Origin: Pseudomonadota bacterium
Lineage (GTDB): Bacteria > Pseudomonadota > Gammaproteobacteria > Burkholderiales > Rhodocyclaceae
DNA length: 64,000 bases
Assembly (NCBI GenBank): GCA_018241665.1
Contig: JAFEDK010000003.1
Span: 1-64,000, forward strand
Reading direction: 5' to 3'
Below the pieces are notes generated by a model. The model worked only from the letters and a program-made list of their open reading frames with translations. It was not told the DNA's origin and did no database searches. Positions 9,942 through 19,182 of the stretch are shown one piece after another (within the stretch, counting starts at the first letter, position 1; the number at the start of each line of letters is the position of its first letter). The position numbers and the translations under genes were made by a program.

Positions 9942-10805
9942 ATGAAACAGCACTTGAGCGCCCTGCTGGGGGGCCTGATCCTTCACGTTGCCACCCAGGC
10001 TGCCGCGCCTGACGGCGAACGCATCGTCGACACCCGGACGGGGCAATCGCTCAGCCAACCCGAACTGCTCGCCCGCCTCCGCCAGGCGGACTTCCTGCTC
10101 CTCGGCGAGATCCACGACAGCCCGGTCCACCACCGTATCCGGGCCGAGTTGATCACCACACTGGGAGCACGGACCGTAGCAGCCGAGCATATGGACAGGG
10201 GACGGCGTTTCAGCGCCGGTCCCGCCGAGCGCATCCGAACCGACCTGGAGGCGGCCGGCTTCGACGCCGCAGCGTGGCAATGGCCTGTGCACGAACCCCT
10301 GTTCGGCGGACTGGCGCGAGCCGGCATCGATGTCATCGGGGCCAACCTCCCGCGGGAGCAGGCTCGCAACGTGGTACGCAGCGGCAGCAGCGCCCTCCCG
10401 GCCGACATCGCCGCCACGCTGGCGCTCGGTCCGCTATCCGACACGGCCACCCAGGCCCTCGATACTGATCTACTGGAAAGCCACTGCGGCCAGTTGCCGG
10501 CCAGCCGGGTGCCCGCCATGCGCCTCGCCCAGCGCGCCCGCGACGGCGCCATGGCCACCGAACTGACGCACCTCACCGAGCGTCCGGCCATCCTGGTCGC
10601 CGGCAACGGCCACGTGCGCGGCGACTACGGCGTTCCACAGTTGCTGGCCCACCTCAAGCCCGACGCCCGCATCGTCAGCATCGCCTTCGAGGAGACCGGC
10701 GACGGCCCGGACACCAGCCGCTCGCCCCACACCTATTCCTACGTCTGGTACACCGCCCCCACCCCGCGCACCGATCCGTGCACCGGGTTCAGCGGCAAAC
10801 GCTGA
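9942..10805 (+). CDS. ChaN-family putative haem/iron-binding protein
   Basis: A 287-residue exported protein of the ChaN/EreA-like fold family. The family core is visible: LLLGEIHDSPVHHRIRAELI near residue 50 and AGNGHVRGDYGVPQLL near residue 225. ChaN-type lipoproteins bind haem and often sit in iron-uptake loci. The N-terminus is a signal peptide (about 1-22, ending AAA) but has no lipobox Cys, so the protein is probably periplasmic rather than lipid-anchored. It lies 160 nt downstream of nifA and may be read through from it. Function beyond the fold is unproven. Confidence 0.78.
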   Translation: MKQHLSALLGGLILHVATQAAAPDGERIVDTRTGQSLSQPELLARLRQADFLLLGEIHDSPVHHRIRAELITTLGARTVAAEHMDRGRRFSAGPAERIRTDLEAAGFDAAAWQWPVHEPLFGGLARAGIDVIGANLPREQARNVVRSGSSALPADIAATLALGPLSDTATQALDTDLLESHCGQLPASRVPAMRLAQRARDGAMATELTHLTERPAILVAGNGHVRGDYGVPQLLAHLKPDARIVSIAFEETGDGPDTSRSPHTYSYVWYTAPTPRTDPCTGFSGKR

Positions 10806-10944
10806 TGCAGGCAACACTCGCGCCCTCGGAAAATCAGGTTTCATTCAGTTTTTTTCGAACATTTACTACAGGCAATTCTGATTTTATTTAATTTCAAGTG
10901 GCGCTATTGTTGACCTGTCGTTACCCCAATCACAGGAGACACGC

Positions 10945-11879
10945 ATGAAATCCTTTGCCCTGATGGGCGCCGCCCTGGCGCTGGGCCTGACCCTAGTAAC
11001 CGGCGATGCAGACGCCGCCAAGCGCTTTGGTGGCGGCAAGTCCTCAGGCATGCAGCGCCAGGAACTCAGCCAGCCCAAGTCCCCCAACGCCACGCCGGCA
11101 ACCCCGGCCCAGGCGCCGGGCGCAGCCGCCGCGCCTCATACCCAGCAGGCCGCCGGCGCCGCTGCAGCCGCAGCCACGCCCAAGCGCTCGTGGATGGGCC
11201 CGCTGGCCGGTCTGGCCGCCGGTATCGGCCTGGCCGCGCTGGCTTCCCATTTCGGTTTCGGTGAGGAACTCGCCTCGATGATGACGATGGCCCTGATCGC
11301 CTTTGCCGCCATCGCGCTGATCGGCTTCTTCATGCGCCGCCGCGCGGCCTCCCAGCAGCCGGCGCTGGCCGGTGCAGGTGTGAGCCCGATGCAGTATTCC
11401 GGCGCGCCCCAGTCCTACGGCAACAACAGCAGCAACGCGACGCCCGCCTTCGGTGGCGGCAGCGCGGCAGCCGCTGCACCTGTCGCGGCAACGCCGGTCC
11501 GTAACATCCCGGCCGACTTCGACGCCGAAGGCTTCGTGCGTCACGCCAAGATGAACTTCATCCGCCTGCAGGCCGCCAACGATGCGCGCAACCTGGAAGA
11601 CGTGCGGGAGTACACCACGCCGGAGATGTTTGCCGAGATCAAGATGAACTGGATGGACGAACCGGCCACCGCACAGAAGACCGATGTGTTTCCCTCAACG
11701 CCGAGGTCATCGACGTCGCCGAGGAAGCCGATCGCTACATCGTCACCGTACGCTTCACCGGACTGCTGCGCGAGGACCCGAACGCCGCGCCGGAAGGCAT
11801 CGACGAACTGTGGCACCTCACCAAGTCGCGCAGCGGCAACGGCGGCTGGCTGCTCGCCGGCATCCAGCAGAACGGCTGA
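10945..11879 (+). pseudogene. Tim44-like membrane protein gene, frameshifted
   Basis: The gene encodes a Tim44-domain (mitochondrial import-like) inner membrane protein. It has a signal peptide (MKSFALMGAALALGLTL), an Ala/Pro-rich spacer and two hydrophobic segments around residues 85-130, the second ending FFMRRRA. The C-terminal Tim44 domain begins near residue 190 (DFDAEGFVRHAKMNFIRLQAAND). Reading breaks near 11688 at GATGTGTTTCCC: the frame continues as nonsense past the natural end. One extra G there restores DVVSLNAEVIDVAEEADRYI and a proper end GWLLAGIQQNG, stop at 11877-11879. This is a single-base deletion or a sequencing error. A ribosome site CAGGAGA precedes the ATG. Confidence 0.85.
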
Positions 11880-11921
11880 CTTCTCCTCAAATAGCAGCAG
11901 TTCCCACCGACCACTAGCCTC

Positions 11922-11962
11922 GCCCTGCCCGCGGCCCTCCGGCCCAGGCAGGGCTTTTTTTC
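11922..11962 (+). terminator. Rho-independent terminator of the Tim44-like gene
   Basis: GCCCTGCC (11922-11929) pairs with GGCAGGGC (11947-11954), followed by eight T. Its position supports 11879 as the true end of the upstream gene. The T-run overlaps the nhaR stop, which comes from the other strand. Confidence 0.85.
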
Positions 11963-12890
11963 AGCCCGGTTCTCCCTGGGTCACGACTCCGCCGCTCCCC
12001 ATCGCCTCCAGCCCGGCCTTGGCCGCATCCGAAATCGCCAGCACACAGGGATGGGTCAGGCGCCGCTCGACCGAGATCGCGTAGTACTCGATCCGCACCT
12101 CCTCCGCCCGGCCCAGCACCAGCAGATCACCGGTACCCAGGATCTCCTGCTCGATCGCCGTCGGCACCACGAAGGCACCGACGCCGGCACGGCCGAAAGC
12201 CGTCATCAGGGCCGTATCGTCGAACTCGCCGACGATGCGCGGCCTGAGCCGCTTGCGATCCAGCCAGTCTTCGAACTTGCGGCGGATCGCCGAATCCTCG
12301 CCAGGCAGCAGGGTCGGCAGCGTCCCCATGCAGGCCGGAAACTCGGGAAGCTGCTCGCCGAGCAGCGAGCGCGCGGCGATAAAGCTCAGGCCCGACTCCC
12401 CCAGACGGTGGTTGTAGGCGCGCACATCGACGCTCGGAGGAATCGGTGAATCGGCGATCACCAGGTCCAGCTTGTGCACCGCCAGCTCGGTCAGCAAGCG
12501 GTCCAGCCGCCATTCCCGGCAGATGATGCGCACCGGATCAGCCGGATCCACCGCCGGCCTGAGCAGGCGATAGGCGATCGACTTCGGCACCGCGTCCGAC
12601 ACGCCGACCCGGAACTCCACCGGCCGCCCCTTCGGATAATGACGCAGCGCCTGCTCCAGTTCGGCGCTCAGCGAGAACATCTCGTCGGCGTACTCCATCG
12701 CCATCCGCCCGGCCGGTGTCAGCTCCAGGCTCCGCCCGTCGCGGGTGAACAACTGGGTGTCCAGGCTGTCTTCCAGCAGACGGATCTGCCCGCTGATCGT
12801 CTGCGGCGTGACGTGCAGCGCCTCACCGGCCTTGACCACGCCGCCACTGCGCGCGGTCTTCCAGAAATAGAACAGATGCTTGAGATTCAC
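11961..12890 (-). CDS. nhaR: NhaR-type LysR regulator
   Basis: LysR-family transcription factor of 309 aa, closest in pattern to NhaR, the sodium- and pH-responsive activator of Na+/H+ antiporter genes. The winged HTH covers about 1-60 (MNLKHLFYFWKTARSGGVV, ALHVTPQTISGQIRLLE), and the rest is the effector-binding domain. NhaR is recognised by the KHLFYFW-PQTISGQI pattern; no nhaA antiporter gene is in the window. It is divergent from the HPF gene with a 120-bp AT-rich gap. Confidence 0.85.
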   Translation of the reverse strand: MNLKHLFYFWKTARSGGVVKAGEALHVTPQTISGQIRLLEDSLDTQLFTRDGRSLELTPAGRMAMEYADEMFSLSAELEQALRHYPKGRPVEFRVGVSDAVPKSIAYRLLRPAVDPADPVRIICREWRLDRLLTELAVHKLDLVIADSPIPPSVDVRAYNHRLGESGLSFIAARSLLGEQLPEFPACMGTLPTLLPGEDSAIRRKFEDWLDRKRLRPRIVGEFDDTALMTAFGRAGVGAFVVPTAIEQEILGTGDLLVLGRAEEVRIEYYAISVERRLTHPCVLAISDAAKAGLEAMGSGGVVTQGEPG

Positions 12891-12915
12891 GGGGCCACCG
12901 CAGCATTTGTAAAGA

Positions 12916-12930
12916 TTCGAATATATCGAA
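12916..12930. promoter_or_regulatory. Dyad in nhaR-hpf intergenic region
   Basis: TTCGA-N5-TCGAA lies 26 bp upstream of the nhaR ATG. It has the size and symmetry of a LysR-type site and sits where autorepression would work. Assignment to NhaR is inference. Confidence 0.35.
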
Positions 12931-13010
12931 ACAAAGCTTCGATTAATACGTGTTTACCTGATTCATTGATACCCATACAGTGGACTCTCCGAAACGCAAA
13001 GGAGATAAGA

Positions 13011-13361
13011 ATGGAAGTCCAGATCAAGGCCAAGGGCCTGCCTGCTGCCAAGACCCTGCGTAACCACGCCGCACGGCGCATCCAGGGCGCCCTCGGCCGC
13101 TTCGGCCACGTCGTCCAGTCCGTCAGCGTTCGCCTGTCGGACATCAACGGGCCCCGCGGCGGTGCCGACAAGCTGTGCCGCATCGTCATCCAGATGAAGA
13201 ACCGCTCCCTCGTGGTGGAAGAACTCGGTGACGACATGCGTCGCGTCATCGACCGCATCACCGAGCGCGTGCAGTACAACGTCAGCCGCCAGATCGACAA
13301 GCTCGCCGCCATCAACCGCAAACTGCTGCCGGAGCCCGCCCTGGTGCCGGTCCACGCGTGA
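13011..13361 (+). CDS. HPF/RaiA-family ribosome hibernation factor
   Basis: A 116-residue protein of the HPF/YfiA (sigma-54 modulation) family, which binds the 30S decoding site and stabilises inactive ribosomes in stationary or starved cells. The N-terminal beta strand MEVQIKAKGLPAA and the central VRLSDINGPRGGADKLCRIVIQ segment carry the pattern. The long-HPF dimerisation domain is absent, so this is a short type. A clear ribosome site (AAAGGAG) precedes the ATG at 13011. A hairpin follows the stop, so it is likely separate from nifB, which starts 226 nt downstream. Confidence 0.82.
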   Translation: MEVQIKAKGLPAAKTLRNHAARRIQGALGRFGHVVQSVSVRLSDINGPRGGADKLCRIVIQMKNRSLVVEELGDDMRRVIDRITERVQYNVSRQIDKLAAINRKLLPEPALVPVHA

Positions 13362-13388
13362 TGCCGACGCGCGCCTGATTTCGCAAGC

Positions 13389-13410
13389 ACCGCGGCCTCC
13401 CGGCCGCGGT
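13389..13410 (+). terminator. Hairpin after the HPF gene
   Basis: A 9-bp perfect stem ACCGCGGCC/GGCCGCGGT with a 4-nt loop, followed by a poor T-run (TCTAC). It would end hpf transcription before the nifB promoter. Confidence 0.6.
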
Positions 13411-13455
13411 TCTACATGCAGCTGTCGCATTCCTCACGCAGCGGGCCGCCAGCCC

Positions 13456-13471
13456 TGTGACATTCACTACA
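13456..13471 (+). promoter_or_regulatory. NifA upstream activator sequence for nifB
   Basis: TGTGACATTCACTACA is an exact TGT-N10-ACA NifA site 63 bp before the sigma-54 element. A second near-match, TGTCGCATTCCTCACG, at 13423 resembles the rnfH site and may be an auxiliary site. Confidence 0.82.
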
Positions 13472-13533
13472 GGCAGCCCCCACAAAAACACGACACACCT
13501 TAAATTTCAAGCACTTAAGCAAACACCCCGAAC

Positions 13534-13549
13534 TGGTACGCGGCTTGCA
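13534..13549 (+). promoter_or_regulatory. Sigma-54 promoter of the nifB operon
   Basis: TGGTACGCGGCTTGCA matches the -24/-12 consensus (TGGYACG-N4-TTGCA) in full. The predicted start is near 13561, just before the nifB ATG at 13587. Confidence 0.9.
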
Positions 13550-13586
13550 ATTCCACTCCCACAAACGAACCGAGTGGGGACCAACC

Positions 13587-15104
13587 ATGGAACTGCCAGT
13601 GATCAGCAATACCGCCGAATCCGGCGGCGGCGGGTGTAGTTCGCATTCCTGCGGCTCGACCGCGGACCAGCTCAATCAGATCCCGGACGAAATCCTGCAG
13701 AAGGTGTTCAACCACCCCTGCTATTCGGAAGACGCCCACCACCATTTCGCACGGATGCACGTGGCCGTCGCCCCGGCCTGCAACATCCAGTGCAACTACT
13801 GCAACCGCAAGTACGACTGCGCCAACGAATCCCGTCCCGGCGTGGTGTCGGAACTCCTCACGCCCGACCAGGCCGCCAAGAAAACCCTGGTCGTCGCCTC
13901 GGAGATCCCGCAGATGAGCGTGCTGGGCATTGCGGGGCCGGGAGACCCCTTGGCCAACCCCGAGCGTACCTTCGCGACCTTCCAGATGCTCAGCGAACAC
14001 GCTCCGGACATCAAGCTGTGCGTATCGACCAATGGTCTGATGCTGCCCCAGTCGGTGGACGAGATCGCCAAACACAACATCGACCACGTGACGATCACCA
14101 TCAACTGCGTCGATCCCGACGTGGGCGCCAAGATCTATCCGTGGATTTTCTGGAACAACAAGCGCATCAAGGGCCGCGAAGGCGCCGCGATCCTCATCGA
14201 GCAGCAGCAGAAGGGCCTCGAGGCGTGCATCGCCAAGGGTGTTCTGGTCAAGGTGAACTCGGTGATGATCCCCGGCGTCAATGACGAGCACCTGAAGGAA
14301 GTCAGCCGCGTCGTGAAGTCCAAGGGCGCCTTCCTGCACAACGTGATGCCGCTGATCGCCGAGGCCGAGCACGGCACCTACTACGGCCTGACCGGCCAGC
14401 GCGGCCCCACCCAGGACGAACTGCAGGCCCTGCAGGACGCCTGCGCCGGCGACATGAACATGATGCGCCACTGCCGCCAGTGCCGAGCCGACGCCGTCGG
14501 CCTGCTTGGCGAGGACCGCGGTGCGGAGTTCACGCTCGACAAGATCGCCGAGTACGAGCTCGACCTGGAGGGTGCAGCCGCCCGCCGCGCCGAAGTCCGC
14601 GACCGCATCGCCGCCGAACTGGAAGAGAAGCGCAACGCCAAGGCTGCCGCACCGGCACCGAAGCTGGTCGCCCTCGACATGAGCGGCCTCGCTACCAAGG
14701 AAGCCCTGCGGCCGGTCAAGATGGCCGTGGCCACCAGCGGTGGCGGCGTGATCAACCAGCACTTCGGGCACGCCAAGGAGTTCCTGGTCTACGAGGCCTC
14801 CGAGAAGGGCGTGCGCTTCCTCGGCCACCGCAAGACCGACCTCTACTGCAGCGGCGGCGACACCTGCGGCGACGCGGACACCACCCTGCAGCAGACCGTC
14901 AAGACGCTGGAAGGCTGCGAAGTGGTGCTGTGCTCGAAGATCGGCTACGAGCCCTGGGGGATGCTGGAAGAAGCCGGCATCGCACCGAACGGCGAGCACG
15001 CCATGGAAGGCATCGAGGACGCGGTGATGGCCGTGTATGCCGAGATGGCTGCCGCCGGCAAGCTGGTCGCACCGGTCGAAGCCCCCGCCCAGTCTGCCGC
15101 CTGA
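13587..15104 (+). CDS. nifB: NifB, FeMo-cofactor core (NifB-co) synthase
   Basis: Radical SAM enzyme that fuses two [4Fe-4S] clusters and inserts carbide to make the NifB-co precursor of the nitrogenase cofactor. The 505-residue product has a Cys-rich head (GGGGCSSHSCGS) and the radical SAM motif Cx3Cx2C at C65, C69, C72 (CNIQCNYC). The SAM GGE-like region reads GIAGPGDPLANPE. A C-terminal NifX/NafY-like domain starts near 375 (KMAVATSGGGVINQHFGHAKEF), a fusion common in proteobacterial NifB. The ATG at 13587 follows the sigma-54 promoter closely. First gene of a seven-gene operon. Confidence 0.98.
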   Translation: MELPVISNTAESGGGGCSSHSCGSTADQLNQIPDEILQKVFNHPCYSEDAHHHFARMHVAVAPACNIQCNYCNRKYDCANESRPGVVSELLTPDQAAKKTLVVASEIPQMSVLGIAGPGDPLANPERTFATFQMLSEHAPDIKLCVSTNGLMLPQSVDEIAKHNIDHVTITINCVDPDVGAKIYPWIFWNNKRIKGREGAAILIEQQQKGLEACIAKGVLVKVNSVMIPGVNDEHLKEVSRVVKSKGAFLHNVMPLIAEAEHGTYYGLTGQRGPTQDELQALQDACAGDMNMMRHCRQCRADAVGLLGEDRGAEFTLDKIAEYELDLEGAAARRAEVRDRIAAELEEKRNAKAAAPAPKLVALDMSGLATKEALRPVKMAVATSGGGVINQHFGHAKEFLVYEASEKGVRFLGHRKTDLYCSGGDTCGDADTTLQQTVKTLEGCEVVLCSKIGYEPWGMLEEAGIAPNGEHAMEGIEDAVMAVYAEMAAAGKLVAPVEAPAQSAA

Positions 15105-15120
15105 TCCAGGCATGCAGACC

Positions 15121-15160
15121 GCTCCCGGAGCGCCGTCCGCCAGAGCGGCGCCCCGGGAGC
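15121..15160 (+). other. Strong intercistronic hairpin, nifB-ferredoxin
   Basis: GCTCCCGG-A-GCGCCG pairs with CGGCGC-C-CCGGGAGC: 14 base pairs interrupted by one A/C mismatch, with a 10-nt loop. There is no T-run, so it looks like an mRNA-stabilising or processing element rather than a full terminator. Confidence 0.7.
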
Positions 15161-15190
15161 CCTACCCTAGCCATAAGAAGGAGCGCTGCG

Positions 15191-15490
15191 ATGGCACTCG
15201 AAATCAACGACCTGTGCGTGAACTGCTGGGCCTGTGAGCCCCTTTGCCCCAACAAGGCGATCTACTCCGCTTCCCCGCACTTCGAAATCGATCCCGACAA
15301 GTGCACCGAATGCGCCGGCGACTTCGCGGACGCCCAGTGCGCGGCGATCTGCCCGATCGAAGGCGCCATCGTCGATGAGCTGGGTGATGCCCTCAACCCG
15401 CCGGGTTCCCTCACCGGCATCCCGCTGCAACTGCTGATGGAAGCCGCCGGTGCGCTGGAAGGCACCGCTGCCAAGGTGAGCAGCAGCTGA
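15191..15490 (+). CDS. fdxN: Nif-associated 2[4Fe-4S] ferredoxin (FdxN-type)
   Basis: A 99-residue bacterial ferredoxin with two [4Fe-4S] sites: C9, C12, C15, C19 (CVNCWACEPLCP) and C38, C41, C50, C54. The second motif has an enlarged Cx2Cx8Cx3C loop (CTECAGDFADAQCAAICP), typical of the nif-linked FdxN/NifB-associated group, which supplies low-potential electrons to nitrogenase or NifB. AAGGAG (15178-15183) precedes the ATG. It follows nifB in the same operon. Confidence 0.92.
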   Translation: MALEINDLCVNCWACEPLCPNKAIYSASPHFEIDPDKCTECAGDFADAQCAAICPIEGAIVDELGDALNPPGSLTGIPLQLLMEAAGALEGTAAKVSSS

Positions 15491-15502
15491 CGGGAGCCCG
15501 CC

Positions 15503-15936
15503 ATGACGACCATCGAGTTCTTCGAAAAGCCCGGCTGTTCGACGAACACGAAGCAGGTGGCCAGCCTGCGGGCTGCGGGGTGCGAGGTCGCCCCCCGCAG
15601 TCTGCTGTCTCACCCGTGGACCGCCGCCAGCCTGCTCGCCTTCCTCGCCCCGCACCCGTCGCCGGCCTGGTTCAACCGGGCCGCGCCCAGGGTCAAGTCG
15701 GGCGAGATCGACCCCGCGGCCTTGTCCCGTGACGAAGCCCTCGCCGCGCTGCTGGCCGAGCCGCTGCTGATCCGCCGCCCGCTGATCCGTATCGGCGACA
15801 CCCACCTGCTCGGCTTCGAGCCGGCCGCCATCGCCGCCGGCCTGGGGCGCCCGTCCGACGGTTTCCTCGGCACGCCGCCCGGCGAAGGCTGCAGCCACAA
15901 GCCCGACACCCCGCCCTGCGGCAGCGGAGGCCCCGG

Positions 15937-15940
<4 letters not shown>
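15503..15940 (+). CDS. ArsC-like nitrogenase-associated protein
   Basis: A 145-residue thioredoxin-fold protein of the ArsC/Spx family, in the nitrogenase-associated branch (NifO-like) found in nif operons. MTTIEFFEKPGCSTNTKQV places a Cys at residue 12 where ArsC has its catalytic Cys. RRPLIRIGDTHLLGF matches the ArsC substrate-loop region. The C-terminus adds a Cys-containing tail (GEGCSHKPDTPPCGSGG). The biochemical role is unknown; NifO is reported to affect nitrate/molybdenum use in Azotobacter. It overlaps fprA by 4 nt. Confidence 0.85.
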
Positions 15941-17560
<1,620 letters not shown>

Positions 17561-17612
17561 AGCACCTGAAGGAGCACCACCACCAGCGACAGAGAGAATC
17601 GTTGTGGAACCC

Positions 17613-17641
17613 GCGGCCTCCGCCATACCGGCTCCGGCCGC
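17613..17641 (+). other. Intercistronic hairpin between the two ferredoxins
   Basis: GCGGCC-TCC-GCC pairs with GGC-TCC-GGCCGC around a 5-nt loop, giving a 6+3 bp stem with an internal loop. No T-run follows; possibly an mRNA stabiliser. Confidence 0.45.
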
Positions 17642-17664
17642 ATCACTCAAGTAGGAGGAAAACC

Positions 17665-18024
17665 ATGGCACTCATCACCTTCACCAGCCCGATGCACAAG
17701 GACAAGACCGTCTACGCCGTGGCTGGCAGCCACAAGAAGACCGTCCTCGAACTGGCCAAGGAAAACCACGTCCCGATCGACTTCGGCTGTCAGAACGGCG
17801 AATGCGGCACCTGCCTGTGCAAGGTCACCAACATCACCAAGGGCGGCGTGGTCCACGCCGGCCCGCTGACCAACAGCGAGCGCAAGACCCTCAAGGAACT
17901 CGGCAAGCTGTCCGCCGATGAAGAAGCCAAGATGGACGTGGACGACTTCCCGACCCCGTGGCGCCTGGCCTGCCAGATGATCGTCCGCGACGAGGACGTC
18001 ACCATCGAATATCCCAGCGCCTGA
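17665..18024 (+). CDS. [2Fe-2S] ferredoxin, nif operon (second)
   Basis: A 119-residue [2Fe-2S] ferredoxin with ligands C42, C47, C50 (CQNGECGTC) and C103 (RLACQM), plus an extra Cys at 52. An insert of about 30 charged residues before the last ligand (LGKLSADEEAKMDVDDFPT) separates it from the first ferredoxin, so the pair is not a recent duplication. Strong ribosome site (AGGAGGAAAACC). DraG follows after 16 nt. Confidence 0.9.
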   Translation: MALITFTSPMHKDKTVYAVAGSHKKTVLELAKENHVPIDFGCQNGECGTCLCKVTNITKGGVVHAGPLTNSERKTLKELGKLSADEEAKMDVDDFPTPWRLACQMIVRDEDVTIEYPSA

Positions 18025-18040
18025 CCGCCGGCGGCCGGTG

Positions 18041-19015
18041 ATGCCAAGCTCCATGTCCGACCTGCACGCCGTGCTGGAGCCACCGGCCGCTGACTTCGCC
18101 GCCCGGGCAGAGGCCGCCTACCTGGGCCTTGCCCTGGGCGACGCGCTGGGCGCCACCGTCGAGTTCATGACGCCGCGGGAGATCCAGGCCCAGTACGGCT
18201 GCCACCGCACGATCCGTGGCGGCGGCTGGCTCAAGCTCAAATCCGGCGCGGTCACCGACGACACCACCATGGCGCTGGCCCTCGGCGACGCGATCCTGGC
18301 TGCCGGCGGCATCGACGCCCACACCATCGGCGAGGCCTTCGACGCCTGGATGCGCGCCAAGCCGGTGGACATCGGCAACACCGTGCGGCGCGGCATCATC
18401 GAATTCCGCCGCACCGGCCGGCTCGAAGCCCCGCCCAGCGAGCACGATGCCGGCAACGGCGCCTGCATGCGCGTGCTGCCGGTCACCCTGGCCACCCTCG
18501 GCCAGCCCGAGGACGCGGTGCGCACCGCCTGCCGCGTGCAGGCTCACCTGACCCACAACAATCCGCTTTCCGACGCCGGCACCGAGACCGTGACACTGAT
18601 GGTCCAGGACGCGCTGCGGGGTGCCGACCTCGACACGCTGGTTCGCCGGCGTGTGCGCCCCCTGCTCGACGCCTTCCCGCTCTTCGACCCCGCCGGCAAG
18701 CGCGAGGAAAACCCGTCCGGCTTCATCAAGGACACCCTGCGCGCGGTCTTCCAGGCCCTGCTCGACACCGACAGCTTCGAGACCTGCCTGATCGACGTGG
18801 TCAACCGCGGTGGCGACGCCGACACCACCGGCGCCATCGCCGGCATGCTGGCCGGCGCCCTGTACGGCCCCGCCAGCCTGCCCGAGCCCTGGCTGGCCGC
18901 CCTCGACCAGGATATTCGCCGCGCCTGCATGGCCCAGGCACGTGCTCTGCTATCCATCCCGTGGGGGCGAATTCATTCGCCCTCTGCGTGTGGCTCGACC
19001 GCCGCGGGCGAATGA
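18041..19015 (+). CDS. draG: DraG, ADP-ribosyl-[dinitrogenase reductase] hydrolase
   Basis: Removes ADP-ribose from nitrogenase Fe protein and so reactivates it after ammonium or dark switch-off. Family motifs are plain: GLALGDALGATVEFMTPREI, VTDDTTMALALGDAI, SEHDAGNGACMRVLP and VNRGGDADTTGAIAGMLAGALYG, which include the dimanganese ligands. The natural end in relatives lies near ARALLSI. After that this copy reads about 18 residues (starting PWGRIHSPSACG) encoded by a REPIN-like repeat, which also supplies the stop codon. The start is uncertain: GTG 18038, ATG 18041 or ATG 18053, none with a good ribosome site. The partner draT is not in the window. Confidence 0.93.
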   Translation: MPSSMSDLHAVLEPPAADFAARAEAAYLGLALGDALGATVEFMTPREIQAQYGCHRTIRGGGWLKLKSGAVTDDTTMALALGDAILAAGGIDAHTIGEAFDAWMRAKPVDIGNTVRRGIIEFRRTGRLEAPPSEHDAGNGACMRVLPVTLATLGQPEDAVRTACRVQAHLTHNNPLSDAGTETVTLMVQDALRGADLDTLVRRRVRPLLDAFPLFDPAGKREENPSGFIKDTLRAVFQALLDTDSFETCLIDVVNRGGDADTTGAIAGMLAGALYGPASLPEPWLAALDQDIRRACMAQARALLSIPWGRIHSPSACGSTAAGE

Positions 19016-19027
19016 ATTCGCCCCCAC
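18961..19027. repeat. REPIN-like double hairpin, copy A
   Basis: Two 22-nt arms in inverted orientation (18961-18982 and 19006-19027) around a 23-nt spacer. Each arm is itself a hairpin (GGGCGAAT-2 nt-ATTCGCCC) with a GTGGG/CCCAC outer tail. The draG stop (19013-19015) lies in the right arm. Confidence 0.92.
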
Positions 19028-19182
19028 AGAGTCCAGCCTCACAGAGCCCAGCCCCACAGGGGAATCGGACCTGCTTGCACCATCCTTCCCCAACGTCGCG
19101 GCCCCTACCAACTTGCAGCCCCCCCACCGATAAGCAGTAAAATCGCGGCCCGAAAGCCATCTGCGGGACCAACTACCCCGCC

